Shown here: positions 35,382 through 42,719 of the stretch, one piece after another
Layout: every line of letters begins with the position of its first letter
Position numbering within the stretch: the first letter of the stretch is position 1
Translations under genes and position numbers: made by a program
Source of the DNA: Sarcodiotheca gaudichaudii
Taxonomy: Eukaryota > Rhodophyta > Florideophyceae > Gigartinales > Solieriaceae
Direction of reading: 5' to 3'
Length of the DNA: 64,000 nucleotides
NCBI GenBank assembly: GCA_032355985.1
Contig: JAUKVZ010000002.1
Span: 620,001-684,000 of the forward strand
The notes under the pieces: generated by a model
The model's database searches: none
Told to the model about the DNA's origin: nothing
The model's input: the letters and a program-made list of their open reading frames with translations, nothing else

Positions 35382-36941
35382 CTACCGGATCAATCGCATC
35401 CGCCCGAAATCCGGCGCCAGCAGGCCCCGGGACGATCGATGCGGCGCCGGGAAATACACCATGAACGCCTTGCCCATCATCAACTCGTCCGGCACCACGC
35501 CTTCCGGCGGGCCGAGCTGCAGCGCGATCCAGGGATCCACGCGATCCCAGGCGCGTGAGTCGCGGCTTGCGGCGCTGTTGTCTCCCAGCACGAAGTACTC
35601 GTCGTCAGCCAGATCGGCCGTGCGATCCATGGAGACGCCGAGGCCGCGTGACGGCTGATAGTAGATATCTCGATCGAGCCCCACGCGCGCCAGCGTCAGG
35701 GCCGAGCCTTCGAACGTCCACCAGAGCGAAGGCTTGCGATAGGCGTCTGCGTGACGCAGCTCATGCGGCGCGAAGTCCTCGGGCGGCTCAAACATCGCGA
35801 AGGCAAGCCGCTCCTGCGGGGACCAGTCGTACGTCGCTTCGAGCACGCGCTTGCCGTCGATCCATAGCTCCAGTCGCTGATCGAAGTGCGCAAGGCTGAT
35901 GTTCGTCATGCGCCCGGCCGCGATGGGACGAGTGCGTTTCTCGGCAAGGACGGTCCATGGCGCATCGGCGCGATTGATGGCGCGATCGAGGCGCATGCGC
36001 AGGCGCGCGACGCCCTCGGCGTCGATGCTTGCTTCAAACTGATGCGAGCGCGCCTGCATGGTGGCGCGCACGCTCAGGCCTGCTTCGTCGGGGCGAACGC
36101 CGGCGCGCATGCGCAGATCCGAGACGGGATAGGGCCCGGGACGAAGATTGCCGCCGACGGGATCGGCGTTGTAGGCGGTCCAGTCCTCGATCGGCCAGAG
36201 CGTATCGCCGAAGGTCGTCGTTGTGCTCGTGTCCCATGCAAGGATCGATTGTGCATCAGCATCAATGCGATAGCTGATGCCCTCTTCGCGCCAATCGGCG
36301 CCGATCCACGGGCCGGACCACTCCACATCCTGTGCGCGAGCGGTCGGCTTCAGTTCGCTCGAGTACATGGGCGCCCACAGGGCGCGCTGCACGCGCTTCG
36401 GCTTGCGGCGAATCTTCCATGGATCATCAGACGAGCGACGCGTGAACACATCGCCATCGACAAGCCAGACTTCCTCTCCGGGAAGACCGACAAGTCGCTT
36501 GATGAAGTTCTCCTGGAGATCTTCGGGATTCTTGAAGACGACGACATCCCAACGGCGAGGACCGAAGAGTGGATACGTCTGCTTGAGCACAAGAATGCGA
36601 TCGCCCGGGCGCACGCGCGTTTCGACATCGGGCACATCAAGCGCCGTCAGGTGATCCTCGAGGGCATCGGGCGCATGCTCCCACACGTCGACGGCCCAGT
36701 GGGCGCCGTTTGCCCAATCGCGCTGCTGTGTGTGGGCGCCTCGAAGTGTCGGCGCCATGGAGCCTGTCGGAATGACAAAGGGCTCGACAACGAACGTTCG
36801 GAACACGAAGGCGATGATCAGCGCAAGGATGACCAGCCGGATCGTGTGACGGATGGAGTCATCGACGCTCCTTCGGCGCATCACCGGCGGCGCCGGCGTG
36901 CCGTTCACTCGCTCCTGACTGTCGCCGGCCTGCTGGATCAT
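35382..36941 (-). CDS. lepB: Signal peptidase I with a large inserted domain (copy B)
   Basis: This 519-residue paralog of the next gene has the same order: transmembrane helix at about 34-51, FVIPTGSMAPTL with catalytic Ser61, ENFIKRLVGLPGEE with catalytic Lys148, a beta-rich insert of nearly 300 residues with LELWIDGKRVLEATYDW, and box E GDNSAASRDSRAWDR near the C-terminus. Catalytic residues are intact in both copies, so both could be active. It lies 54 bases upstream of copy A and 64 bases downstream of the PSP1 gene on the same strand, consistent with a three-gene operon. The two copies may divide substrates such as ordinary preproteins and special exported proteins. Confidence 0.9.
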   Translation of the reverse strand: MIQQAGDSQERVNGTPAPPVMRRRSVDDSIRHTIRLVILALIIAFVFRTFVVEPFVIPTGSMAPTLRGAHTQQRDWANGAHWAVDVWEHAPDALEDHLTALDVPDVETRVRPGDRILVLKQTYPLFGPRRWDVVVFKNPEDLQENFIKRLVGLPGEEVWLVDGDVFTRRSSDDPWKIRRKPKRVQRALWAPMYSSELKPTARAQDVEWSGPWIGADWREEGISYRIDADAQSILAWDTSTTTTFGDTLWPIEDWTAYNADPVGGNLRPGPYPVSDLRMRAGVRPDEAGLSVRATMQARSHQFEASIDAEGVARLRMRLDRAINRADAPWTVLAEKRTRPIAAGRMTNISLAHFDQRLELWIDGKRVLEATYDWSPQERLAFAMFEPPEDFAPHELRHADAYRKPSLWWTFEGSALTLARVGLDRDIYYQPSRGLGVSMDRTADLADDEYFVLGDNSAASRDSRAWDRVDPWIALQLGPPEGVVPDELMMGKAFMVYFPAPHRSSRGLLAPDFGRMRLIR

Positions 36942-37005
36942 CCGCTGAGGAACGATCGGCCCTTATGGGCGGGCGCCTTGATAGCGGGTCGGCTGTCGGG
37001 GCGAA

Positions 37006-38334
37006 TCAGTCGCTCCCGCCGCCGGAATCACCGCCTGAGCCGCCATCACCGCCGCCGCCCCCCTCCGTCGGGCCGCCGCCGCGCTTGCCCTTGCCTCGGC
37101 CGCGGCCGCCTCGCCTTCTGCGGCGCTTCTTCTTTTTCGCCGCCCCGTCTCCGGAAGCTTCGGCGCCCGAATCCTTCTTCTGCGGGCCGGCGGCGTCGCC
37201 TCCGTGCTCGTCAGCGGGCTGGCGCTTCGATTTCTCTCGATGTTTGGCCTGCGGGTCGCCCTTGCCTTTGCCCTTGCCGCCGCGGCGACCGCGTCGGGAT
37301 CGACGCTTCTTCTTGCCGCCGGCCTTCTCATCCGCATCGTCATCGGACAGGCCGCGCATGGGATCGGGCGCCTTGGGCTTCTTCGGCAGCGGCGCATCGG
37401 GATCGCAGAGCTCCTCGACGGGCACGGCGATACGCGTGCCATCGGACTCAAGCGCGACCAGCACGAGTTGCGTGAGAATCTGCGTGCTGATGACCATGCC
37501 GGGCCCTTCGGGTGTGCCGACACGGGATTTGCGATGGGGCAGGCGCTTGCGCAGCTCGTCGTAGGTTTCATCTTCGTAGCGCAGGCAGCACATCAGACGT
37601 CCGCAGCGTCCGCTGATCTTCAATGGATCGAGCGTCGCTTTCTGCGTCTTGGCCGACTTCATGGAGACGGGCTTGAGCACCTTAAGGAACTGCTTGCAGC
37701 AGCAGTGCTGGCCGCAGCGTTCGTAATCCGCGTTGAGCCTCGCTTCGTCGCGGGCGCCGACCTGCAGCAGCTCGATGCGCGTCTTGTAGATCTCGGCCAG
37801 CTGTCGCGCCAGCGTGCGGAAGTCGATGCGCTCTTCGGCGAGGAAGTAGAAGATGAGACGTTCGCCGCCGAGAAGCATTTCGGCATCGATGATCTTCATG
37901 GGCAGATCCAGCTCGCGCACGTGCTCGCGCGCTGTTTTGATCTGCTCCTTTTTCTGGGCGTCGTGGGCTGCCTGCTTGTTCAGATCCTCGACGGTCGCGA
38001 CACGCATGATGCGGCCATCTGAATAGAACGGGAAGTCGCGGCCGCCGGAGTTCTCGATGTACTCGAGCATCTCCTTGCGAGAGACACTCTTGGAGCAACC
38101 TGCGTTGGGGCAGGTGGAGGTGAGCATCTCGCTGAGCTCGATGCCGCGATGGGTGCGGACGACGATCTTGCTGCCGCAGCCGGGCTTCTGATCGCCTTTG
38201 TATGGATATTCGCCGACGAGGCGCATGGAGCCGAAGCGCACGACCATGGAAGTAGGCGGCTTGAGGCGTTGATACACCTCGCGCTCGGCCTCTTCGAGAT
38301 CCGCTTCAAACTGCGGGAGTGGAAAAATCGACAT
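37006..38334 (-). CDS. PSP1 domain protein, RicT/YaaT-like, with long basic tail
   Basis: This 442-residue protein has the PSP1 C-terminal domain and the clustered cysteines of RicT (YaaT): CGQHCCCKQFLKVLKPVSMK near residue 205 and SGRCGRLMCCLRYEDETY near residue 240. In Bacillus the RicAFT complex carries Fe-S clusters and affects RNase Y-dependent mRNA maturation. An extra N-terminal cysteine pair (STCPNAGCSKSV) and CGSK are also present. From about residue 315 the protein becomes a tail of some 125 residues, first acidic/basic then Lys/Arg/Gly-rich and ending in a run of glycines, probably disordered and RNA-binding. It heads the signal peptidase operon. Confidence 0.87.
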   Translation of the reverse strand: MSIFPLPQFEADLEEAEREVYQRLKPPTSMVVRFGSMRLVGEYPYKGDQKPGCGSKIVVRTHRGIELSEMLTSTCPNAGCSKSVSRKEMLEYIENSGGRDFPFYSDGRIMRVATVEDLNKQAAHDAQKKEQIKTAREHVRELDLPMKIIDAEMLLGGERLIFYFLAEERIDFRTLARQLAEIYKTRIELLQVGARDEARLNADYERCGQHCCCKQFLKVLKPVSMKSAKTQKATLDPLKISGRCGRLMCCLRYEDETYDELRKRLPHRKSRVGTPEGPGMVISTQILTQLVLVALESDGTRIAVPVEELCDPDAPLPKKPKAPDPMRGLSDDDADEKAGGKKKRRSRRGRRGGKGKGKGDPQAKHREKSKRQPADEHGGDAAGPQKKDSGAEASGDGAAKKKKRRRRRGGRGRGKGKRGGGPTEGGGGGDGGSGGDSGGGSD

Positions 38335-38496
38335 GAAGAAGCGGGTCCTTCGCGCGCAGGGCCATATCAGGACGCACTTGAGACGTCACGGCAGGCGCTG
38401 CGCAAACTGTCGCCGGGATGGGTTTATGCAGCCGCACGAAGCCCGGCGCCTCGAACGGGTCCAACTGCGAAGGAGCGTGCAGGATACGCCTGCGCG

Positions 38497-38533
38497 AAGA
38501 AAAGAGCCACGCCCTGTTGTCGGGACGTGGCTC
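38497..38533 (-). terminator. Intrinsic terminator of the 38.5-45.6 kb minus-strand gene run
   Basis: Reading the minus strand, GAGCCACG pairs with CGTGGCTC (8 bp) with a further CCC/GGG inside, followed by TTTTCTT. It sits 29 bases after the last small envelope gene and ends that transcription unit. The remaining bases up to the PSP1 start show no gene. Confidence 0.8.
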
Positions 38534-38561
38534 CTGTATTGATGCGATCAGAGGTTTTTCG

Positions 38562-38903
38562 TCACTGACCGGCGGCCTGCCGGGCCTCGGCGAACATGCC
38601 GTTCGGCCCGCCCAGCACATAAATCTGGAAGAGCTCGACTTCATTGCGGTTTCTGACGCCGTAGATAAAGAGGCGTTCATCGCGCCGATCGAGAACGGCG
38701 AGGATGTCGTCGTTATCGCCGCCCTGAGCCGTCATGATGGTCAGGTCGCCGATGGAGGTGACATCGCCGGCGTAGGCCGCGTTGCCCGCATCCAGTCGTC
38801 CGGCCTGCACGATCATCATGGCGAGGATCACGAAGGCGCTTGCCCAGAGAGCGACGCTGCCTGCGTTGATGCGTTCGTCGGAGTTGCGTGATGCAATGCT
38901 CAT
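38562..38903 (-). CDS. Small membrane-anchored protein (113 aa)
   Basis: This protein has one hydrophobic segment at residues 17-34 (SVALWASAFVILAMMIVQAG) and an exported C-terminal part with a beta-strand pattern (ILAVLDRRDERLFIYGVRNR and VELFQIYVLGG). Its start overlaps the previous stop by four bases (ATGA). The LAVLD...ERLFIY stretch parallels IYIID...EELVAVRW in the preceding gene, as if both carry the same short beta unit. A strong terminator follows. No family recognised. Confidence 0.7.
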   Translation of the reverse strand: MSIASRNSDERINAGSVALWASAFVILAMMIVQAGRLDAGNAAYAGDVTSIGDLTIMTAQGGDNDDILAVLDRRDERLFIYGVRNRNEVELFQIYVLGGPNGMFAEARQAAGQ

Positions 38904-39205
38904 CGGCCGCCTCCTCTCGAGCGCGCGGCGTCTGACGCCAGATCGCGATATCCGATGGGCGCGAGATCCTTGCGGCTTTGATCCCAGCGAACCGCGACGA
39001 GCTCTTCGTTGTTGCTGTCAATGATGTAGATGGCGGCCTCGGCCAACCCCTGCACCTGACCGGACACCATGGTGTATTCACCCCGGGCCCGATTGGAGCT
39101 TCGGCCTCGCTGAGCGTCGGCGATGGGCGCGAAGGTCACGAGCGCAAGCGCCGCGACCAATGTCGCATTCAGCGCAAGCAGCCCGTTTCGTTGTTTCCTG
39201 GTCAT
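38900..39205 (-). CDS. Small exported protein (101 aa)
   Basis: The open frame extends upstream to 39247, but ATG 39205 (MTRKQRNGLLALNAT) has GGAG nine bases ahead and gives a standard signal peptide cleaved near IADA-QR. The mature protein (about 75 residues) contains GEYTMVSGQVQGLAEAAIY followed by IIDSNNEELVAVRW, a short beta-meander-like segment, and ends in a disordered Arg/Gly tail. It is coupled by ATGA to the next gene. No family recognised. Confidence 0.68.
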   Translation of the reverse strand: MTRKQRNGLLALNATLVAALALVTFAPIADAQRGRSSNRARGEYTMVSGQVQGLAEAAIYIIDSNNEELVAVRWDQSRKDLAPIGYRDLASDAARSRGGGR

Positions 39206-39287
39206 CACGATTGCTCCCGAGTGGTCTCTGTGCGGACGACTGATCATCCGGATGGATGTGTCGATCGGTTCCGGCGCACCGAGGTCA

Positions 39288-39575
39288 TCAGTCCTGATGG
39301 CCCCGCTTGCTGGGCATGATGCTGACGGTCACGACGCCTGCGGTCATGGCCGCGGCGACGAGGTAATACAGCCACACCGGCGGATTGTCCGGTCGCTGTG
39401 GCGAGGGCGGCCTTTCCACGGCTCGCGGGCCCGAACTCTGCTGCTGCGTCTGATTGGTCTGCGCCTGGCGATTCGATCGTGTCGGCAGCGCTTGCGCATA
39501 CGCCATCGGGGCCAGAGCGATCACTCCCGCGCCGATCAAAGCCACGCCTGCCCACCGAATTCCTCTTCTGTTCAT
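39288..39575 (-). CDS. Small exported Pro/Gln-rich protein with C-terminal membrane helix (95 aa)
   Basis: An N-terminal signal or anchor (MNRRGIRWAGVALIGAGVIA, possible cleavage after AYA-Q) is followed by a Gln/Asn/Pro-rich linker (residues 30-63) and a second hydrophobic helix (VWLYYLVAAAMTAGVVTVSI) near the end. Its start codon overlaps the stop of the nuclease-like gene upstream by four bases (ATGA), so the two are translationally coupled. No family recognised. Confidence 0.68.
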   Translation of the reverse strand: MNRRGIRWAGVALIGAGVIALAPMAYAQALPTRSNRQAQTNQTQQQSSGPRAVERPPSPQRPDNPPVWLYYLVAAAMTAGVVTVSIMPSKRGHQD

Positions 39576-40195
39576 GCGACTGACGATACGGCTGGCCTGC
39601 GAGGGTGTAAAGCCTCTGTCCGCCGGACCTCAGCGGGCGCCGAGGGCCAATCGCCCCCGCGGAAGGGGCGGCTGATGCGCTGGAAATCCGCGCTGGGCGC
39701 CGAAACGGTGCTCCAGCGGCTGCTTCGCACCCGGGCGACGTCTGCGTACGCCCTGACCGGCGCCTCACGCAAGGCGTACCAGCGCCCGTCATGTTCGAAG
39801 ATCTCCTGAAAGAGGCCATCCGGGGGCTGAGCCTCACACCAGTAAATGAACAGAAATGAAGCGACGAACCCCTCGCCGAAGAGACCCTCCCATGCCATCA
39901 GGGAATCCAGATCGGCCTGCGTCACCCAGTTCTGCATGCTCGACCATGTCGATCGGCCGCCGCCGTGGCGCGCCTTTGCGAGTTTGCGGCCCTTCGTTTC
40001 GACGAGCAGACTGCGCGTGCGCCCGTAGACGACGAAATCAAATGACTTGATCGCGCGCGCCTCTGTCTGGAATCGCGATACGGGCGCATCAGGCAGCAGC
40101 GCCTTGCGCGCCTCGTCGACGGCTATATAAGGAATGCGATTGTCGCGCAGGTACGACTCGAATGCTCGCTCGTAGTGATGTCGTCGCTGCGCCAC
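39572..40195 (-). CDS. HYExAFE family protein, PD-(D/E)XK nuclease-like
   Basis: The N-terminus RRHHYERAFESYLRDNRIPY matches the HYExAFE motif, after which a family known mainly from planctomycetes is named. Downstream, FDFVVYGRTRSLLVETKGRK has the spacing of a PD-(D/E)XK nuclease core: Asp53, then Glu66-Thr-Lys68, with Glu13 in the first helix. That fold assignment is my inference. I place the start at GTG 40195: a longer frame runs to 40399 but would overlap the upstream pseudopilin gene, and a TACACT box lies six bases ahead of this GTG. The product is 207 residues, cytosolic, with a weakly conserved C-terminal Arg/Pro tail. It is coupled by ATGA to a small envelope gene. Confidence 0.8.
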   Translation of the reverse strand: MAQRRHHYERAFESYLRDNRIPYIAVDEARKALLPDAPVSRFQTEARAIKSFDFVVYGRTRSLLVETKGRKLAKARHGGGRSTWSSMQNWVTQADLDSLMAWEGLFGEGFVASFLFIYWCEAQPPDGLFQEIFEHDGRWYALREAPVRAYADVARVRSSRWSTVSAPSADFQRISRPFRGGDWPSAPAEVRRTEALHPRRPAVSSVA

Positions 40196-40201
40196 GATAC
40201 G

Positions 40202-40207
40202 AGTGTA
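40202..40207 (-). promoter_or_regulatory. TACACT -10-like box of the HYExAFE gene
   Basis: On the minus strand TACACT ends six bases before GTG 40195. It lies in the 58-base gap after the pseudopilin gene and suggests a separate promoter for the HYExAFE group. Confidence 0.45.
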
Positions 40208-40253
40208 CGCAGCAATGCGCCACAGGCGAACGAACCCCCCTGCCAGGGGATGT

Positions 40254-40811
40254 CTATTGCCAGTTGACGTGCACGCTTCCCGTCGACGAGGAGACAGTGA
40301 TATCGATCGCTCCGGCGGGATTGCTGATTTCGATCGTGGCGCCGCCGAGCGTTTCGAGGCGCGTGAACTCATCGAAGGCCAGCACATCGTCCTCGCCACC
40401 GGTCAGTTCGATATCGACGTCGTACAGCAGCGCCGCCCGATCGACGCCCAGTTCAACGAGATAGTCCTCGTCTGCAGCGCCTGGCAGTTCGATGGGCGTC
40501 TCGAGATCGGATTGCAGCGCGATCCAGTACGTCTTGTTCTCGATGTCGAAGACCACGGCCGCCGGGTCAGAGGGCGTCGCCAGCGAGATGGACTGTGCGT
40601 ACTCGATGTCGGAGGCGATCATGTCGGCGCCGCCCTGCAGACGCGCGGCGTCATCGGGCGAGAATCCCGGGATAGTGATCGCCAGAGCGATGGCGAGGAT
40701 CGCCATTGACACGAGCAGATCCACGAGCGTGAAGCCTCGGACGCCGCGTGTCATTTCAAAGCGCTTGTGCCATCGTGTCATGCATCGCTCCGTACGAACA
40801 ATCGTGCGCAT
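40254..40811 (-). CDS. GspH-like pseudopilin with Asp at position +5
   Basis: This 185-residue pseudopilin has the signal GVRG-FTLVDLLVSMAILAIAL: Gly -1 and Phe +1 are present, but position +5 is Asp instead of the nearly invariant Glu. Its ATG overlaps the previous TAA by one base (TAATG), which fixes the start at 40811 although internal ATGs at 40781 and 40754 also precede the motif. The leader would then be about 25 residues. The body has the GspH/FimT pattern of two long beta strands. It is the last pseudopilin of the second cluster. Confidence 0.8.
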   Translation of the reverse strand: MRTIVRTERCMTRWHKRFEMTRGVRGFTLVDLLVSMAILAIALAITIPGFSPDDAARLQGGADMIASDIEYAQSISLATPSDPAAVVFDIENKTYWIALQSDLETPIELPGAADEDYLVELGVDRAALLYDVDIELTGGEDDVLAFDEFTRLETLGGATIEISNPAGAIDITVSSSTGSVHVNWQ

Positions 40812-41926
40812 TAGTCGTCTTCTTCGTCATCTTCTTCGCCAATGCCCGCCAGCGACTTGGCGCCGCCGGATTGCGAGCCAAGATTCAGTTGAAGATCAGT
40901 GACGATGATGGACAGCGACCCGCCCTTACCCAGATCGATGAACGAGCCATCGTCGTTGTAGCCCGGTTCGATGTCGTAGCCGTCCGGCGCCGTCTTGGGC
41001 CTGTTGATGCTCTCCATGGCGAAGGCGCGCATGGGCCACTCGCGCGCGGCGACGCGCGCCGCGACACGATCCGTCGGCTCAGGATCCTCCTCGCCGCCGC
41101 CGCCGCCGAGCGGAAGTTTTCCAAGAACTTCGTCGAGCACGTCGCCGAGATCGAGATATCCGAGCACATGATCGACAAGCGCCTGCATGCCCATCGTGTC
41201 ATCCCAGTCAGCCAGCGCCTCGGCCACTTCCTCGATCAGCTCGCCGTCGCCGTCGTAGAGCGGGCCAGCCAGATCCGTGAATCCGGTTGGAACGCCGAGC
41301 GACGGATCGCAATAGACCTCCGAACTTCCGCTGACGCGCAGACTGCCCGTCGTGGCGCGCCCGACGAAGATCGAGTCGCTTGCGATGGTCATCAGCGCCG
41401 TAGGCGCGTGAACGGACGCAAGCATGATCGACGAGTCCTGAAGCGTGTATTGGGGCGCTGCGGCGCCACCGGAGGCGGATGAAACGCCGAACACGCGCAC
41501 GCGCCGCGGATCCGAGTACTTCGTGATCATGGCGATCTTCTTTTCGGATTCCGCGGCGACAGCGGCATCGACGCCGATGGCGCCCCCATCCATGGCAAGC
41601 TCATCCATGAGGTACAGCGTCAATGAGGATGCATCGTCGGCCAGCACGATGGCGCCGCCATCGCGAATCTCAAGCCGCACCGTGATGAGCAATTCGACAT
41701 CGCCATCAATCAGCAGCGTTCCGCCGCCCTCGATGCGCATCTCGTCGAAGCGATACAGCCCCGTCGTCGCGTCACTGAGCACGGCTTCGCCGCCGTCGCG
41801 CAGGCGCAGGTCCTGCCATGCGCCGGCATTCGCTGGCATGGAAACAACCACATTGAGATCGATATCCGCCGGCATCACGACTGCCAGATCGCGCAGCGCA
41901 GTCGGCGCCAGCGCCGGCGCCGCCAT
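40811..41926 (-). CDS. Downstream half of a split GspK/PilX-like protein
   Basis: These 371 codons match, over their whole length, the second half of the intact GspK-like protein encoded at 42.7-44.5 kb: for example ALAPTALRDLAVVMP, LYLMDELAMDGGAIGVD, GSSEVYCDPSLGVPTGFTDL and REWPMRAFAMESINRP all have counterparts there. It has no prepilin signal of its own. Its first ATG (41926) lies inside the preceding frame, which encodes the first half. Upstream in this frame a stop is met 30 bases earlier, so the frame change must fall in a GGC/GCC-rich stretch of about 40 bases. It may be translated by coupling or frameshifting, or the gene may be broken. Confidence 0.65.
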   Translation of the reverse strand: MAAPALAPTALRDLAVVMPADIDLNVVVSMPANAGAWQDLRLRDGGEAVLSDATTGLYRFDEMRIEGGGTLLIDGDVELLITVRLEIRDGGAIVLADDASSLTLYLMDELAMDGGAIGVDAAVAAESEKKIAMITKYSDPRRVRVFGVSSASGGAAAPQYTLQDSSIMLASVHAPTALMTIASDSIFVGRATTGSLRVSGSSEVYCDPSLGVPTGFTDLAGPLYDGDGELIEEVAEALADWDDTMGMQALVDHVLGYLDLGDVLDEVLGKLPLGGGGGEEDPEPTDRVAARVAAREWPMRAFAMESINRPKTAPDGYDIEPGYNDDGSFIDLGKGGSLSIIVTDLQLNLGSQSGGAKSLAGIGEEDDEEDD

Positions 41927-42647
41927 CGAACATCGGATCGCGAACCATGTCTTTCAGACCACTGTTGGCGCTATTCATCACGTAGAGCGCAGCGCGCTGA
42001 ATTGCCGACGTCTCGTCGACATCAAATGCGGACTCGAGCGCGAAGCCCGCACCCAGATTGGCGGACTTGTTGAAAGGGCCGCCTGGGCTCTTGTGCCAAG
42101 CGGTGATCAAGCTGTCGTCACTGACCTCGATGCCATCCCGCGCATAAATGCCGAACTCACCGAGCTCCTCATCGAGGCTCTCTTCGACATTGGCGGCCGG
42201 CTTCACGTTGACAACCATCTGGCGCATGCTCGTCAGACCATCGACCACGGCGATCGCTGTCACGACCAGGTCCGTGTCATCATCCGATGGCGGCTCGCCA
42301 TCGATGTTCGTGACGGTGACGGAGACATCCGCATCGCCGATGGTGGCGCCATCGATGATCAGCCCGTCCGAAGATGCGACGCTGCGCCAATCGGCCTCAG
42401 TCTCAAGGACAGCCAGGCCGAGCTTTGCGCCTGTGCGCGCCGCCCAATCGGACGACGATGCGGCTTCAGCATTCGTGCCGATCGCAGCGGAGTTCTCCTG
42501 GCTGATGAGATAGAAGCTCGTCAGCGCGCCTGCAGCGCCAAGGCTGATCAGCACAAGCAACAGCGCCACGCCGCGCCTTGGGCGACGCGCCTTTCTCCTG
42601 GGAATGTCCTCAATCAATGCGTTCATTGCGTTCGTGCGTTCTGTCAT
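41772..42647 (-). CDS. Upstream half of a split GspK/PilX-like protein (carries the prepilin signal)
   Basis: The N-terminus PRRG-VALLLVLISLGAAGALTS is the GspK-type signal and is almost identical to that of the intact paralog next to it. Matching continues through VMNSANSGLKDMV, after which the frame runs into unrelated low-complexity residues (CAARSGSRDAG and beyond) while the adjacent frame picks up the homology. The real homologous part is therefore about residues 1-240. The open frame reaches 42668, but GAGGA lies seven bases before ATG 42647. Compared with the paralog, about 15-20 residues are missing at the junction. Confidence 0.65.
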   Translation of the reverse strand: MTERTNAMNALIEDIPRRKARRPRRGVALLLVLISLGAAGALTSFYLISQENSAAIGTNAEAASSSDWAARTGAKLGLAVLETEADWRSVASSDGLIIDGATIGDADVSVTVTNIDGEPPSDDDTDLVVTAIAVVDGLTSMRQMVVNVKPAANVEESLDEELGEFGIYARDGIEVSDDSLITAWHKSPGGPFNKSANLGAGFALESAFDVDETSAIQRAALYVMNSANSGLKDMVRDPMFDGGAGAGADCAARSGSRDAGGYRSQCGCFHASECRRMAGPAPARRRRSRAQ

Positions 42648-42719
42648 CCGAAGTTCCTCATCTGTCATGGGAGGGAATCTGGATTACGATGTGCCGGCCG
42701 TGTTCATCCGGACGCTGGG

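Noticed and set aside
35886-37475. A 529-codon + strand frame opposite the signal peptidase and PSP1 genes
   Set aside because: Spans two real minus-strand genes with catalytic motifs; its own product has a long Arg/Pro-rich low-complexity end.
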